From positions 1 through 37,242 of the forward strand of contig JALWGC010000010.1 of the NCBI GenBank assembly GCA_027038835.1: a DNA stretch of 37,242 nt. Reading direction: 5' to 3'. The translations under genes and the position numbers were made by a program. The DNA comes from Helicobacteraceae bacterium (GTDB taxonomy: Bacteria; Campylobacterota; Campylobacteria; Campylobacterales; Sulfurimonadaceae). Under the pieces are notes generated by a model. The model saw nothing but the letters and a program-made list of their open reading frames with translations, was not told where the DNA came from and made no database searches. Shown here piece by piece: positions 27,812 to 36,073 of this stretch; position 1 is the first letter of the stretch; every line of letters starts with the position of its first letter.

Positions 27812-28911
27812 AACGAAACAACGACTATTTCCGCTCCCTTTACAACGTCAAAAAATTCAACGCTCGCTTCGCACGAAAAAAGCCGGTAGTCTTCTACAGC
27901 CGCTACATCGTGCACAACTCTTTCATAGCGCCTATACTCAGCGAGTTGACCAAAAGGGGTGAAGTGGTAGTTTTTTGCGGCGACAAACACGACCCGCAAC
28001 TGCAAAAAAAACAACGCAACCTCCACACTTTTTATCTCGATTTTCGCTACGAATCCCTTTTTCGTTTGCTAAAAACCCCCGTGCTCGCTACTGCCGCCAC
28101 CTCTTTTGCGGCGAAGAACAAACCAAAAGATTCCAAACTCGTTCATATCTTCCACTCCCTTGTGAGCATCAACTATGTCTATACCGAATCGGCTTACGAC
28201 GGATACGACGTTTTTTTCGCAACCGGTGAGCATCACTACAACGAGCTAAGAAGCTACGCGAAGCAGAAAAACTGGAAGAACAAGACTTTTTTCAAAATCG
28301 GCTACCCGAAGATAATCGACGTTACCGCCAACAAACGGCTGCCAAAACCTAAAACGGCGACCGTTTTGCTCGCGCCTTCATGGGGCAAGTACAATCTTCT
28401 AAGGGAGCACGGTTTGGAAATAGTGCGACAACTCCTCGATGCGGGGTATGCCGTTACGGTTCGACCCCATACCCATTCTTATCAAAACGACAAAGATATC
28501 TTGGATGAAATTCGAGCGATAGCACGAACCGACCACCGCTGTATCGTCGAGGAAAAAGAGAGCATCTCCACCGCCTCTTTGGCAAAAGCCGACTTGATGA
28601 TATCGGACTGGTCGGGAGCCGCCTACGAATTCGCCTTTGGATTTTTGAAACCGGTCTTGTTCATAGACGTACCGAAAAAAATCAACAACCAAAACCAAAA
28701 GTTACTGACCCTCTTTACCCCTATGGAGGTGTATTTGCGAGATATCGTCGGCAAAGTGAGCTCCATCGAGCACATGACAGAGGATGTAGAGTCGATGCTC
28801 GCTAACGAAAAAATATATAGAAAAAAAATCGTCCAAGCCAGAAAAAACCATCTTTACAATCTCTCAAACGCCCATAAAAAAGCCGCGCTTTGCTTGGAAA
28901 ACATGCTATAA
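27808..28911 (+). CDS. TagF/TagB-like CDP-alcohol phosphotransferase (glycerophosphotransferase family)
   Basis: 367 residues, a GT-B-like fold. Characteristic motifs are APSWGKYN (about 189-196), RPHTHS (about 218-223) and ISDWSGAAYEFAF (about 265-277), matching the conserved HPH/RPH and SDxSS-x-x-EF blocks of CDP-glycerol:polyglycerophosphate transferases. These enzymes move a phospho-alcohol from a CDP-activated donor to an acceptor at the inner membrane face. No teichoic-acid genes exist here, so the donor may be another CDP compound, possibly the product of the preceding genes (inference). It overlaps the upstream gene by four bases and ends the fliD-glycan run; the promoter of the giant glycosyltransferase spans its stop codon. 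Confidence 0.8.
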   Translation: MKRNNDYFRSLYNVKKFNARFARKKPVVFYSRYIVHNSFIAPILSELTKRGEVVVFCGDKHDPQLQKKQRNLHTFYLDFRYESLFRLLKTPVLATAATSFAAKNKPKDSKLVHIFHSLVSINYVYTESAYDGYDVFFATGEHHYNELRSYAKQKNWKNKTFFKIGYPKIIDVTANKRLPKPKTATVLLAPSWGKYNLLREHGLEIVRQLLDAGYAVTVRPHTHSYQNDKDILDEIRAIARTDHRCIVEEKESISTASLAKADLMISDWSGAAYEFAFGFLKPVLFIDVPKKINNQNQKLLTLFTPMEVYLRDIVGKVSSIEHMTEDVESMLANEKIYRKKIVQARKNHLYNLSNAHKKAALCLENML

Positions 28912-28912
28912 T
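28904..28912 (+). promoter_or_regulatory. Extended -10 promoter for the giant glycosyltransferase
   Basis: TGC-TATAAT is an extended -10 (TGnTATAAT) that straddles the stop codon of the TagF-like gene, 26 bases before the next ATG. No matching -35 is seen at standard spacing. An AAGGTG ribosome site follows. Confidence 0.5.
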
Positions 28913-28938
28913 AATCTATCAATACTTAAGGTGTCCCT

Positions 28939-31900
28939 ATGCCAAACAAAGAACAGCCTCTTGTAACCATCTCTATATTTAGCTATAACCAAGAAAAATA
29001 TCTTCCCGTACTCATAGAATCGATTCTTAATCAAACATACAAAAATATCGAACTTTTCGTAAGCGATGACGCTTCAAGCGACGACACCGCGCAAGTCGTA
29101 CGTCGATACGAAGAAGACAAACGGTTCCATTTTTCACAAAATCCAAAAAACATAGGTTCGAAAAAAAACTACGCAAAAGCGATGGCCGCAGGGAGCGGCA
29201 AATACAAAATGGTTTTCGGGGGTGATGACTACCTCGACCCCCGCTATGTCGAAACCATGGTTAGCTACCTTGAAGAAAATCCCCACTGCAGCGCCGCATA
29301 CTGCCCCGCCACATGGATAGATAAAAACAACGATACCATCAAAGTCGCACACCACATAGGGCATCCAAAACAGCTCCAAATAGGCGGACGCAACGAAGTT
29401 GCCGATTTGCTGGTGTTTGACAACTACATCAACCCTTGTACGTTCATCGTACGCAGCGACGTTCTCGAGCGACTCGAGCCCATCGTCGATACCAACGCAC
29501 CGGCCGCACTCGACTGGGAGCTTTATATCCGTATCGCTTTGGAAAACGACAACTTCATTTTCGTACCCGAACCGCTCTCGTTTTACAGAGTCCATGACCA
29601 GCAGATATCCCAAAAAGAGTTCTACAACTCCATTCGCCCTTTGCAAGCGCACATCTACATCCTCGACAAAGTGCTCAAACACCCAAAAGCCAAAGAGTTG
29701 CTCACCGACAGAAAAGAGGAAATCATCCAGCATCTTCTTCGAAGATACGACAGCTACAAACAGCTCCCCGAAGCCAAAAAACTGGAAAAAGAGGTTATCC
29801 GCATCCAAAACCTGCTCGATAGTTTCGTCAACGAGATGCCAAAGCTACCGGATAAAAAGCCACTCGTATCCGTCGTGCTTACCACCTACAACAGACGGGA
29901 CCTGCTTCCAGACGCGATACGGTCGGTACTGGAGCAAACCTACAAGAACTTCGAACTGCTCGTCGTCAACGACGCCGGCGAAGATGTCGCCGACATCATC
30001 GAGTCTTTTGGCGACAAGCGGATCAAACTACTTACACACAAGTTCAACAGAGGTCTGCCTTTTGCAAGAAATACGGCGCTACGCATCATTCATGGGGAGA
30101 TAGTAACCTACCTTGACGACGATGACTTGTACCTGCCGAAGCACTTGGAAAAACTCGTCGATGCTTTTGTCAAAACCAACGCCGCGGTTGTCTTCACCGG
30201 TTCGGTCTATGTAGATGAAACGATCGAAGAGAACCAAAGAAAAGCGCTTGCCAAAAACAACGTTTTCGCCTCTATCCAGTACTCCAAAGAACGGCTGCAT
30301 ATCCAAAACTTCATCCCCGTCAACGCTTGGGCTCACAGAGCGCAAACGATTCAAGAGGTGGGGTATTTCGACGAATCGCTCACCTCTTTGGAAGACTGGG
30401 ACTACCTTTTGAAACTCAGCCGCAAGTACGACTTCAAGCAACTTTTCGATGTTACCGTAGAGGTAAGACGGCGAGTCGAAAACGCCGACAACATGCTTAG
30501 CCGCGAAAAGGAAAACTTCTACGACCTTTTCAAACTCCTCTACGACAGATACGACAACCTTGGAAACCAACTCGTCGAAGAGGGGCGCAACAAAGCGCTG
30601 CAAGAACTCGCGCCGGCTATCAGCGAAGATTTCAAAGGGAAATTCATCCTTTATCTCAACCACCCTTACGATACGCGGCGAACACTCTATTTCGAAACGC
30701 CCGTCATAGACGGACTGAACTATCTTGACGAGTACAAGATACTCTCCATCTGGAAAAACGACGGGGAGAACTTCGAGTTCGATTACAACCTTGTCAAACG
30801 AAGCGACTATATCCTTGTGCACAATCGCGGAGCACTCTTTAGCGAGGCGATACTCAAACTCAAGGCGTATGGCAAAAAAATCCTCTATCTTCTCGACTTC
30901 AACCCGTTCAAAATCGTCCCTACCCATAGCGCGTACCACTACTACAAAGCGCTCCGTCCTCGGGTCGAAACGGTACTCAATATCGCCGATAGGGTGATCA
31001 CCTCCTCCAAGCTGCTCAAAGAGCAGATAGCCCCTCATGCGCATACGCTACAAATCGGTGCGAACTTAGAGCTATGGATACAAAAGGTTCAAAAGGAAAA
31101 CCACAACAAAATCCGCATAGCGTGTATAGCCGATTACAACCACATAGACCCCCTTCGCCACCTGCGGGTCGTTTTTAACTACCTCAAAGAAAAATACGCC
31201 AAAAAAGTCGAAATCGTACTGTACGGTTTGGGTATAGACGGGTTCGAGTTGGCTGCGTTTGAGGATCTTACGATCGTACGCATAAACGCCCCTTCTTACG
31301 CCAAATGGGTCGAATATCTACGCACGCAAGCGATCGACATCGCGTTGCTCTCAAGCAACAACGACGCGTTTTCCAAGTCGTTAAACGGTTACGAGATGTT
31401 CGAATACGCACTAAGCAACATCACCTTGATAGCTGCAAACACGAAACCTTACAACGACTTCATAGAGCATGGCAAAACGGGCTATCTTTGCGGAAGCGAC
31501 CTAAGCGACTGGAAAAAAGCGCTCGACACCTTGATAAAAGATGAAAAAAAGCGTATAGAGCTCTCCAACAACGCTTTTGAAAAAGTGCTGCAACACTATA
31601 CCGTACAGCATAACGCGGCATCTTGGAGAGAAGTTATCGACTCCTTGAAGGTTGAAAAAACCGCCTCCATTCAACACCAAGAGTTCCACTCTTTGGAGCT
31701 TCGATGGAAAAAGTACGACATCGCGTCGATGGAGCGCTACCCCGCTTGGCTCGAGCAAAAACGTTTCAGAACGCAAGATATCTCCATCTGGGCGAAAGAA
31801 GCCGAAATGTGGGAGAGTCTTCCCCACTTCACCTTTTTCGTTTTCCATACCGGCTCACTCGAACATCTACACAAAACTCTCGAGTCTATCATGCGGCAAA

Positions 31901-34395
31901 TCTACCCGAAATGGCATATCGTCATATTGAGCGATGAAACACTGCAGATGGCGCAAGAGGAGAAAATCGACGTCGTAACGACCGATCTCAACCTTTTCGA
32001 AGCGTTCAACACGCTCGTTCTCGGAAACGAACTCGAGTGGATAGTCCCCCTTCGAAGCGGAGATGTTTTCGAAGCGGATTTCCTTGCTATCATGGTGCAA
32101 CTGCTCAACGAAAAAGAGGATCTCGCTTTTCTCTACTGCGACAACGGACATATCGATTCGCTCGATATTTTCAACGCACCTTTTTTCAAACCCGACCACA
32201 ACATCGATATGCTTCGCTCGTTCAACTATATCGACGACACCTTCGCCATCCACAAAGCGCTCTTCGCTCATGTAGGCGGAGTCGATCCCCTTTTGGCTCA
32301 AAACGAACTCTACGATTTGAGTCTCAAAGCTTTCGAAGTGCTCGACCAAGCGCAAATCTACCATATAGACGAAATACTGTGGCATAGATTCACCCAAAAA
32401 CAAGATATACAAACACAAGAGATAGCTAAAGCCTCCGCACAACTGGCGATTTCCAAACACCTCAAACGGCAAAATATCGCCGCGGAGGTGATAGAAGGAA
32501 ACGCCAAAGGCACGTTTAGAACCCTCTATTATCACGACGCTTCGCCTCTTGTCTCCATCATCATACCGACAAAAGACCAAGTAGCGCTTTTACGAACGTG
32601 CATAAGCTCCCTTATAGAGAAAACGGGGTATGAAAACTATGAAATTTTGATAGTGAACAACCAAAGTAAAGAGGAAGAGACACTTTCTTATTTCGACCAA
32701 TTGCGCAAAGAGTACGATTTTGTACGAATCATCCCTTATTTCGAAGAGTTCAACTACTCCAAAGCCAACAACATCGCCGCCAAAGAAGCAAGTGGAGAGT
32801 ACTTCCTCTTTTTGAACAACGACACCGAAATCACCCAAGAAAACTGGCTCGATGTAATGATGAGCTACGCCCAAAGAGAGGATGTCGGGGTTGTGGGTGC
32901 GCGCTTGCTCTTTAGCGACAACACCATTCAACACGCCGGCGTTTCGCTTGGTCTCAACCTTCCGGCGCAACATGTATTCGCCCATGAAACGCTCTATATC
33001 GGCGGCTACATGAACCGCTTGCAAATCGATCAAAATCTCAGCGCCGTAACGGGAGCGTGTATGCTCGTTCCAAAAACGGTTTTTGAGGATATCGGCGGAT
33101 TCAACCAAACGGACTTCCAAGTGCTCTATAGCGATATCGACCTTTGTCTCAAAGCCATAGAAGCCCAAAAAAAGGTAGTTTGGACACCGTTTGCGACACT
33201 CTACCATCACGAATCCAAAACAATCAACAACATCAAGTCCAAAGAGGTCGAAAAAAGAAAGAAAGTGTACAACAAAGACCTCGAAACTTTCGTTGGGATG
33301 TGGTACGAGTATCTTCTTCACGACCCGGCATACAACAAAAACCTGCTTGTGAACAAAGAGATGCTTCTAATCAATACCGAAGATATCCCTCACTGGAACC
33401 GCTTCACCAAACGCACCGAAAAGTTCTGGGCGCTTCCAAGAGGGCTTGACGGCGGTGGAGAATACAGGGTCATCTCGCCGATGCAAGGACTGGACAAAGC
33501 CTCTTACGTCCAAGCGCACATCGCGTGGAGTTACTACCAATACGACTATATTTTGGAAAGACACGCACCGACACATATCCTTATGCAAACACCTTTGCAT
33601 GATGCGCATATCGGTTTCATCGAAAAAATCGCAAAAAGAACGAAAGCGAAGCTCCTTTTCGAAATAGACGACTTGCTAGACAACATTCCAAAAGACAATC
33701 CGGCATACGACAAACGCTACCCGGACATCACCAAAAGGTTGCAACGAACCATCTCGATGTGCGACAAACTCATCGTCTCGACCAAACCGCTCGAAGACGC
33801 TTACGGCAAATACGCCAAAGAGACCTCCATAGTCGCGAACTATCTACGCAAAGATATCTGGCTACCGCTTAAAGACGTGCCAAAACGTTTCCAAGGGAAA
33901 AAAATCCGTGTCGGATGGGCGGGAGCGATGTTTCATACGGGAGATTTGAGCATAATCGCCGATGTGGTCAAGGAGCTCAAAGACAAGGTCGAATGGGTTT
34001 TCATGGGGCTTGCGCCAAAAGGGTGCGAAGCGTTCATAGAGTACCACGAGAGCGTACCTCTTAGAGACTACCCCCAAAAACTCGCTACGCTCGACCTCGA
34101 CCTTGCCGTCGTTCCGTTGCAGCAACACCCTTTCAACGACGCCAAAAGCAACCTTCGTCTGCTTGAATTCGGTATATTTGGCTGGAGCGTGATAGCTACC
34201 GATGCCTACCCGTACAGAAATGCACCCGTAACGTTGGTCGAAAATACGAAAAAAGCGTGGATAGAAGCGATAGAAGCGAAAATCGCCGATAAAGAAAAAC
34301 TGATTGAAGATGGCGAAAGACTAAGAGAGTGGGTTTTGAAAAATTACATGCTCGAAGACCACTTGGATACAATCTACCAAGGGTATGTTTCATAA
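28939..34395 (+). CDS. Giant multi-domain glycosyltransferase (about six GT modules)
   Basis: 1818 residues with no signal peptide or membrane helix. Modules in order: GT2/GT-A at about 7-230 (ISIFSYNQEKY, GGDDYLDP); a second GT2 at about 307-520 (VVLTTYNRRD, YLDDDDLYLP); a GT-B half or whole at about 567-895; a degenerate GT-A at about 960-1150, where the metal-binding acidic motif is weak (PLRSGD); a rhamnosyltransferase-like GT2 at about 1202-1444 (IIIPTKDQ, FLNNDTEI); and a GT4-like GT-B C-terminus at about 1496-1818 (VGWAGAMFHTGD, LRLLEFGIFGWSVIATDAYPY). Such chains can assemble a whole oligosaccharide. It is convergent with two flagellin genes and downstream of the sugar-nucleotide operon, so flagellin glycosylation is the likely role (inference). 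Its stop codon touches a 13-base-pair palindrome. Confidence 0.88.
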   Translation: MPNKEQPLVTISIFSYNQEKYLPVLIESILNQTYKNIELFVSDDASSDDTAQVVRRYEEDKRFHFSQNPKNIGSKKNYAKAMAAGSGKYKMVFGGDDYLDPRYVETMVSYLEENPHCSAAYCPATWIDKNNDTIKVAHHIGHPKQLQIGGRNEVADLLVFDNYINPCTFIVRSDVLERLEPIVDTNAPAALDWELYIRIALENDNFIFVPEPLSFYRVHDQQISQKEFYNSIRPLQAHIYILDKVLKHPKAKELLTDRKEEIIQHLLRRYDSYKQLPEAKKLEKEVIRIQNLLDSFVNEMPKLPDKKPLVSVVLTTYNRRDLLPDAIRSVLEQTYKNFELLVVNDAGEDVADIIESFGDKRIKLLTHKFNRGLPFARNTALRIIHGEIVTYLDDDDLYLPKHLEKLVDAFVKTNAAVVFTGSVYVDETIEENQRKALAKNNVFASIQYSKERLHIQNFIPVNAWAHRAQTIQEVGYFDESLTSLEDWDYLLKLSRKYDFKQLFDVTVEVRRRVENADNMLSREKENFYDLFKLLYDRYDNLGNQLVEEGRNKALQELAPAISEDFKGKFILYLNHPYDTRRTLYFETPVIDGLNYLDEYKILSIWKNDGENFEFDYNLVKRSDYILVHNRGALFSEAILKLKAYGKKILYLLDFNPFKIVPTHSAYHYYKALRPRVETVLNIADRVITSSKLLKEQIAPHAHTLQIGANLELWIQKVQKENHNKIRIACIADYNHIDPLRHLRVVFNYLKEKYAKKVEIVLYGLGIDGFELAAFEDLTIVRINAPSYAKWVEYLRTQAIDIALLSSNNDAFSKSLNGYEMFEYALSNITLIAANTKPYNDFIEHGKTGYLCGSDLSDWKKALDTLIKDEKKRIELSNNAFEKVLQHYTVQHNAASWREVIDSLKVEKTASIQHQEFHSLELRWKKYDIASMERYPAWLEQKRFRTQDISIWAKEAEMWESLPHFTFFVFHTGSLEHLHKTLESIMRQIYPKWHIVILSDETLQMAQEEKIDVVTTDLNLFEAFNTLVLGNELEWIVPLRSGDVFEADFLAIMVQLLNEKEDLAFLYCDNGHIDSLDIFNAPFFKPDHNIDMLRSFNYIDDTFAIHKALFAHVGGVDPLLAQNELYDLSLKAFEVLDQAQIYHIDEILWHRFTQKQDIQTQEIAKASAQLAISKHLKRQNIAAEVIEGNAKGTFRTLYYHDASPLVSIIIPTKDQVALLRTCISSLIEKTGYENYEILIVNNQSKEEETLSYFDQLRKEYDFVRIIPYFEEFNYSKANNIAAKEASGEYFLFLNNDTEITQENWLDVMMSYAQREDVGVVGARLLFSDNTIQHAGVSLGLNLPAQHVFAHETLYIGGYMNRLQIDQNLSAVTGACMLVPKTVFEDIGGFNQTDFQVLYSDIDLCLKAIEAQKKVVWTPFATLYHHESKTINNIKSKEVEKRKKVYNKDLETFVGMWYEYLLHDPAYNKNLLVNKEMLLINTEDIPHWNRFTKRTEKFWALPRGLDGGGEYRVISPMQGLDKASYVQAHIAWSYYQYDYILERHAPTHILMQTPLHDAHIGFIEKIAKRTKAKLLFEIDDLLDNIPKDNPAYDKRYPDITKRLQRTISMCDKLIVSTKPLEDAYGKYAKETSIVANYLRKDIWLPLKDVPKRFQGKKIRVGWAGAMFHTGDLSIIADVVKELKDKVEWVFMGLAPKGCEAFIEYHESVPLRDYPQKLATLDLDLAVVPLQQHPFNDAKSNLRLLEFGIFGWSVIATDAYPYRNAPVTLVENTKKAWIEAIEAKIADKEKLIEDGERLREWVLKNYMLEDHLDTIYQGYVS

Positions 34396-34423
34396 GTAAT
34401 GAGGCATCTTATGCCTCATTACT
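34395..34423. terminator. Perfect palindrome between convergent genes, possible bidirectional terminator
   Basis: A 13-base perfect inverted repeat (AGTAATGAGGCAT, loop CTT, and its complement) begins at the last base of the giant glycosyltransferase stop. It lacks a T tract on either strand, so it may be a stabilising 3' hairpin rather than a classical terminator. Confidence 0.5.
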
Positions 34424-34427
34424 CAAA

Positions 34428-34446
34428 GCGGCGAAACGCCGCGTTT
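34428..34446 (-). terminator. Hairpin after flagellin gene, probable terminator
   Basis: GCGGCG-AAA-CGCCGC forms a six-pair all-GC stem. On the reverse strand it follows the flagellin stop by 15 bases and is followed by TTT. The T run is short, so the larger palindrome next to it may help. Confidence 0.5.
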
Positions 34447-34457
34447 GTAAGTTGTCG

Positions 34458-35918
34458 CTATTGCAACAACTTCAAGACGTTTTGCTGAACCGCATTTGCC
34501 TGACTCATAGCGTACGAGCCCGATTGCGCCAAGATGTTGAGTTTGGAGAAGTTCGCACTCTCGGCTGCGAAATCGACATCTCTTATCTGACTTTCTGCCG
34601 CTTTGACGTTGACTTGCGTTACGGTGATGTTGTTGATGGTAGCGACCATTTGGTTTTGTACAGACCCAAGGTCCGAGCGCACGACATCGAGCTGTTTTGT
34701 AGCAGCTTCCGCGATGGCCATCATCGCTTGCGCACCCGCGTATGTCGTAACACCCGATCCCAAATCGGTAGTCGCACCGATGACGTTGTCGTTGTTGATA
34801 GCGCCTATGGCTCGCGCTTCGCTATTGGAAAAACCATCGAGCGTCGTTCTTAGATTCACCGTCGCTTCGTTCTTTCCGCCCGCATCCAAAACGGTATCGC
34901 TTACACGGATGTCGCCGCCACCGAGTTTAATCATAGTCAAGTTACCGGAGTATTGACCGTCATCTATACCCGCAATAGAAGAGAGTCCGCTTGTATCGAT
35001 CATTCTACCGTCACGTGAAGTAAGCTCCAACCTACCGCGAGGATCGACCGATGCGGTAACGCCTGTTGTCTCTTTTTCGGCGTTGATAGCTTGAACGAGA
35101 ACACCTGTGTTGTCGTTTGCTTTGACATCGTTAGCGACGATAGTTACGCCGTTGATGGTAAATGTAGCGGCACTGGCCGAAGCTATCGACTTACTACCGG
35201 TTTCGACAACGTTGTAAGAAGCTTTTACGCCGAGCGCATCGGAGTTTTTATTAATAACTTCCGCCAACGCTCCAAAACCTTCACCTGCACCACTACCCAT
35301 AGTGACGCTTTCTAACGTGAGCACTTGATTGGCATCTCCATGAGCGCCGCTGAAAGTAAGACTGATCGTACCTGTTGCGACGCCGCTGTAAGTCTCGAAT
35401 CGGGTATGCCCGATTTTATCCGAACTTGTAGCGCCAATGGAAACACCGACAGTTTCGTTGGAGTAAGCACCGATTTGGAAATTCGCGTTTGTAAAACCGC
35501 CTGAGAGCAATGTTTTACCGTTGTATGACGTAGTTTTAGCGATATTGTCAAGCTCTTGCATCAATCTTGAAATATCCGCTTGAAGCGCTTTTCTCGTATC
35601 GGTTGTTTGACCGTCTTGTGCAGCTTGTGTCGCTTTTGTTTTGATTGTATCGAGGATTTTGATTTGCTCATCCATCGCTTTGTCCGCGATTTGGATCATA
35701 GATACACCGTCGTTGGCGTTGGCTATAGCTTGACCGAGTGCCGAAGCTTGGCTTCTTAGGCTGTCTGCAATCGCCATCCCTGAAGCGTCGTCTGCCGCTT
35801 TGTTGATACGAAGACCTGAAGAAAGTTTTTCAAGTGAGCTTGAAAGACCTCTGTTTGTTACTTGTGCGTTTGCGTGTGCGTTGAGTGCACTTACGTTTGT
35901 GTTTATTCTAAACCCCAT
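34458..35918 (-). CDS. Flagellin, complete copy
   Basis: 486 residues. The conserved D0/D1 N-terminus ([17 protein letters not shown], then [25 protein letters not shown]) and C-terminus ([19 protein letters not shown] to QQNVLKLLQ) flank a variable middle with a flagellin-IN-type motif around 260-310. Residues 88-101 ([13 protein letters not shown]) are of the Campylobacter/Helicobacter type that escapes TLR5. No signal peptide is present, as expected for type III export. A strong ribosome site (AAGGGA) and a sigma-54-type promoter precede it. It lies directly downstream of a near-copy at 36074-37242. The Ser/Thr-rich middle (for example [15 protein letters not shown]) is a plausible glycosylation target for the neighbouring enzymes. 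Confidence 0.96.
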   Translation of the reverse strand: MGFRINTNVSALNAHANAQVTNRGLSSSLEKLSSGLRINKAADDASGMAIADSLRSQASALGQAIANANDGVSMIQIADKAMDEQIKILDTIKTKATQAAQDGQTTDTRKALQADISRLMQELDNIAKTTSYNGKTLLSGGFTNANFQIGAYSNETVGVSIGATSSDKIGHTRFETYSGVATGTISLTFSGAHGDANQVLTLESVTMGSGAGEGFGALAEVINKNSDALGVKASYNVVETGSKSIASASAATFTINGVTIVANDVKANDNTGVLVQAINAEKETTGVTASVDPRGRLELTSRDGRMIDTSGLSSIAGIDDGQYSGNLTMIKLGGGDIRVSDTVLDAGGKNEATVNLRTTLDGFSNSEARAIGAINNDNVIGATTDLGSGVTTYAGAQAMMAIAEAATKQLDVVRSDLGSVQNQMVATINNITVTQVNVKAAESQIRDVDFAAESANFSKLNILAQSGSYAMSQANAVQQNVLKLLQ

Positions 35919-35976
35919 GATATTCCCTTATCTTATGGATAGCATCATCCATGTCGTTATAGTACACAAAACATCA

Positions 35977-35992
35977 AGCAAAGTTTATACCA
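35977..35992 (-). promoter_or_regulatory. Sigma-54 (RpoN)-type promoter for the complete flagellin gene
   Basis: On the reverse strand TGGTAT, five bases, then TTGCT matches the -24/-12 consensus TGGCAC-N5-TTGCW with the invariant GG and GC at the right spacing, 59 bases before the ATG. FlaB-type flagellins of Campylobacter and Helicobacter use RpoN, which fits. No sigma-28 element is seen in this gap. Confidence 0.7.
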
Positions 35993-36033
35993 GTTTTGAA
36001 AAGGGAAAGAGGAAAGAAAGATTGTTCGAAGGA

Positions 36034-36055
36034 GCAAGTGGTAAAAACCACTCGC
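36034..36055 (-). terminator. Hairpin after the second flagellin gene
   Basis: On the reverse strand GCGAGTGGT, loop TTTT, ACCACTTGC forms a nine-pair stem (one G-T pair) 19 bases after the stop of the right-hand flagellin gene. There is no clear T tract, so termination may be partial and allow some read-through into the second flagellin gene. Confidence 0.45.
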
Positions 36056-36073
36056 TAAAGAAACAACCTTAGA

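Noticed and set aside
29134-33321. Several long antisense frames (up to 321 codons) opposite the giant glycosyltransferase
   Set aside because: They follow the codon periodicity of the sense gene, are Val/Phe/Asp-rich in a way typical of reverse-frame translation, and show no motifs.
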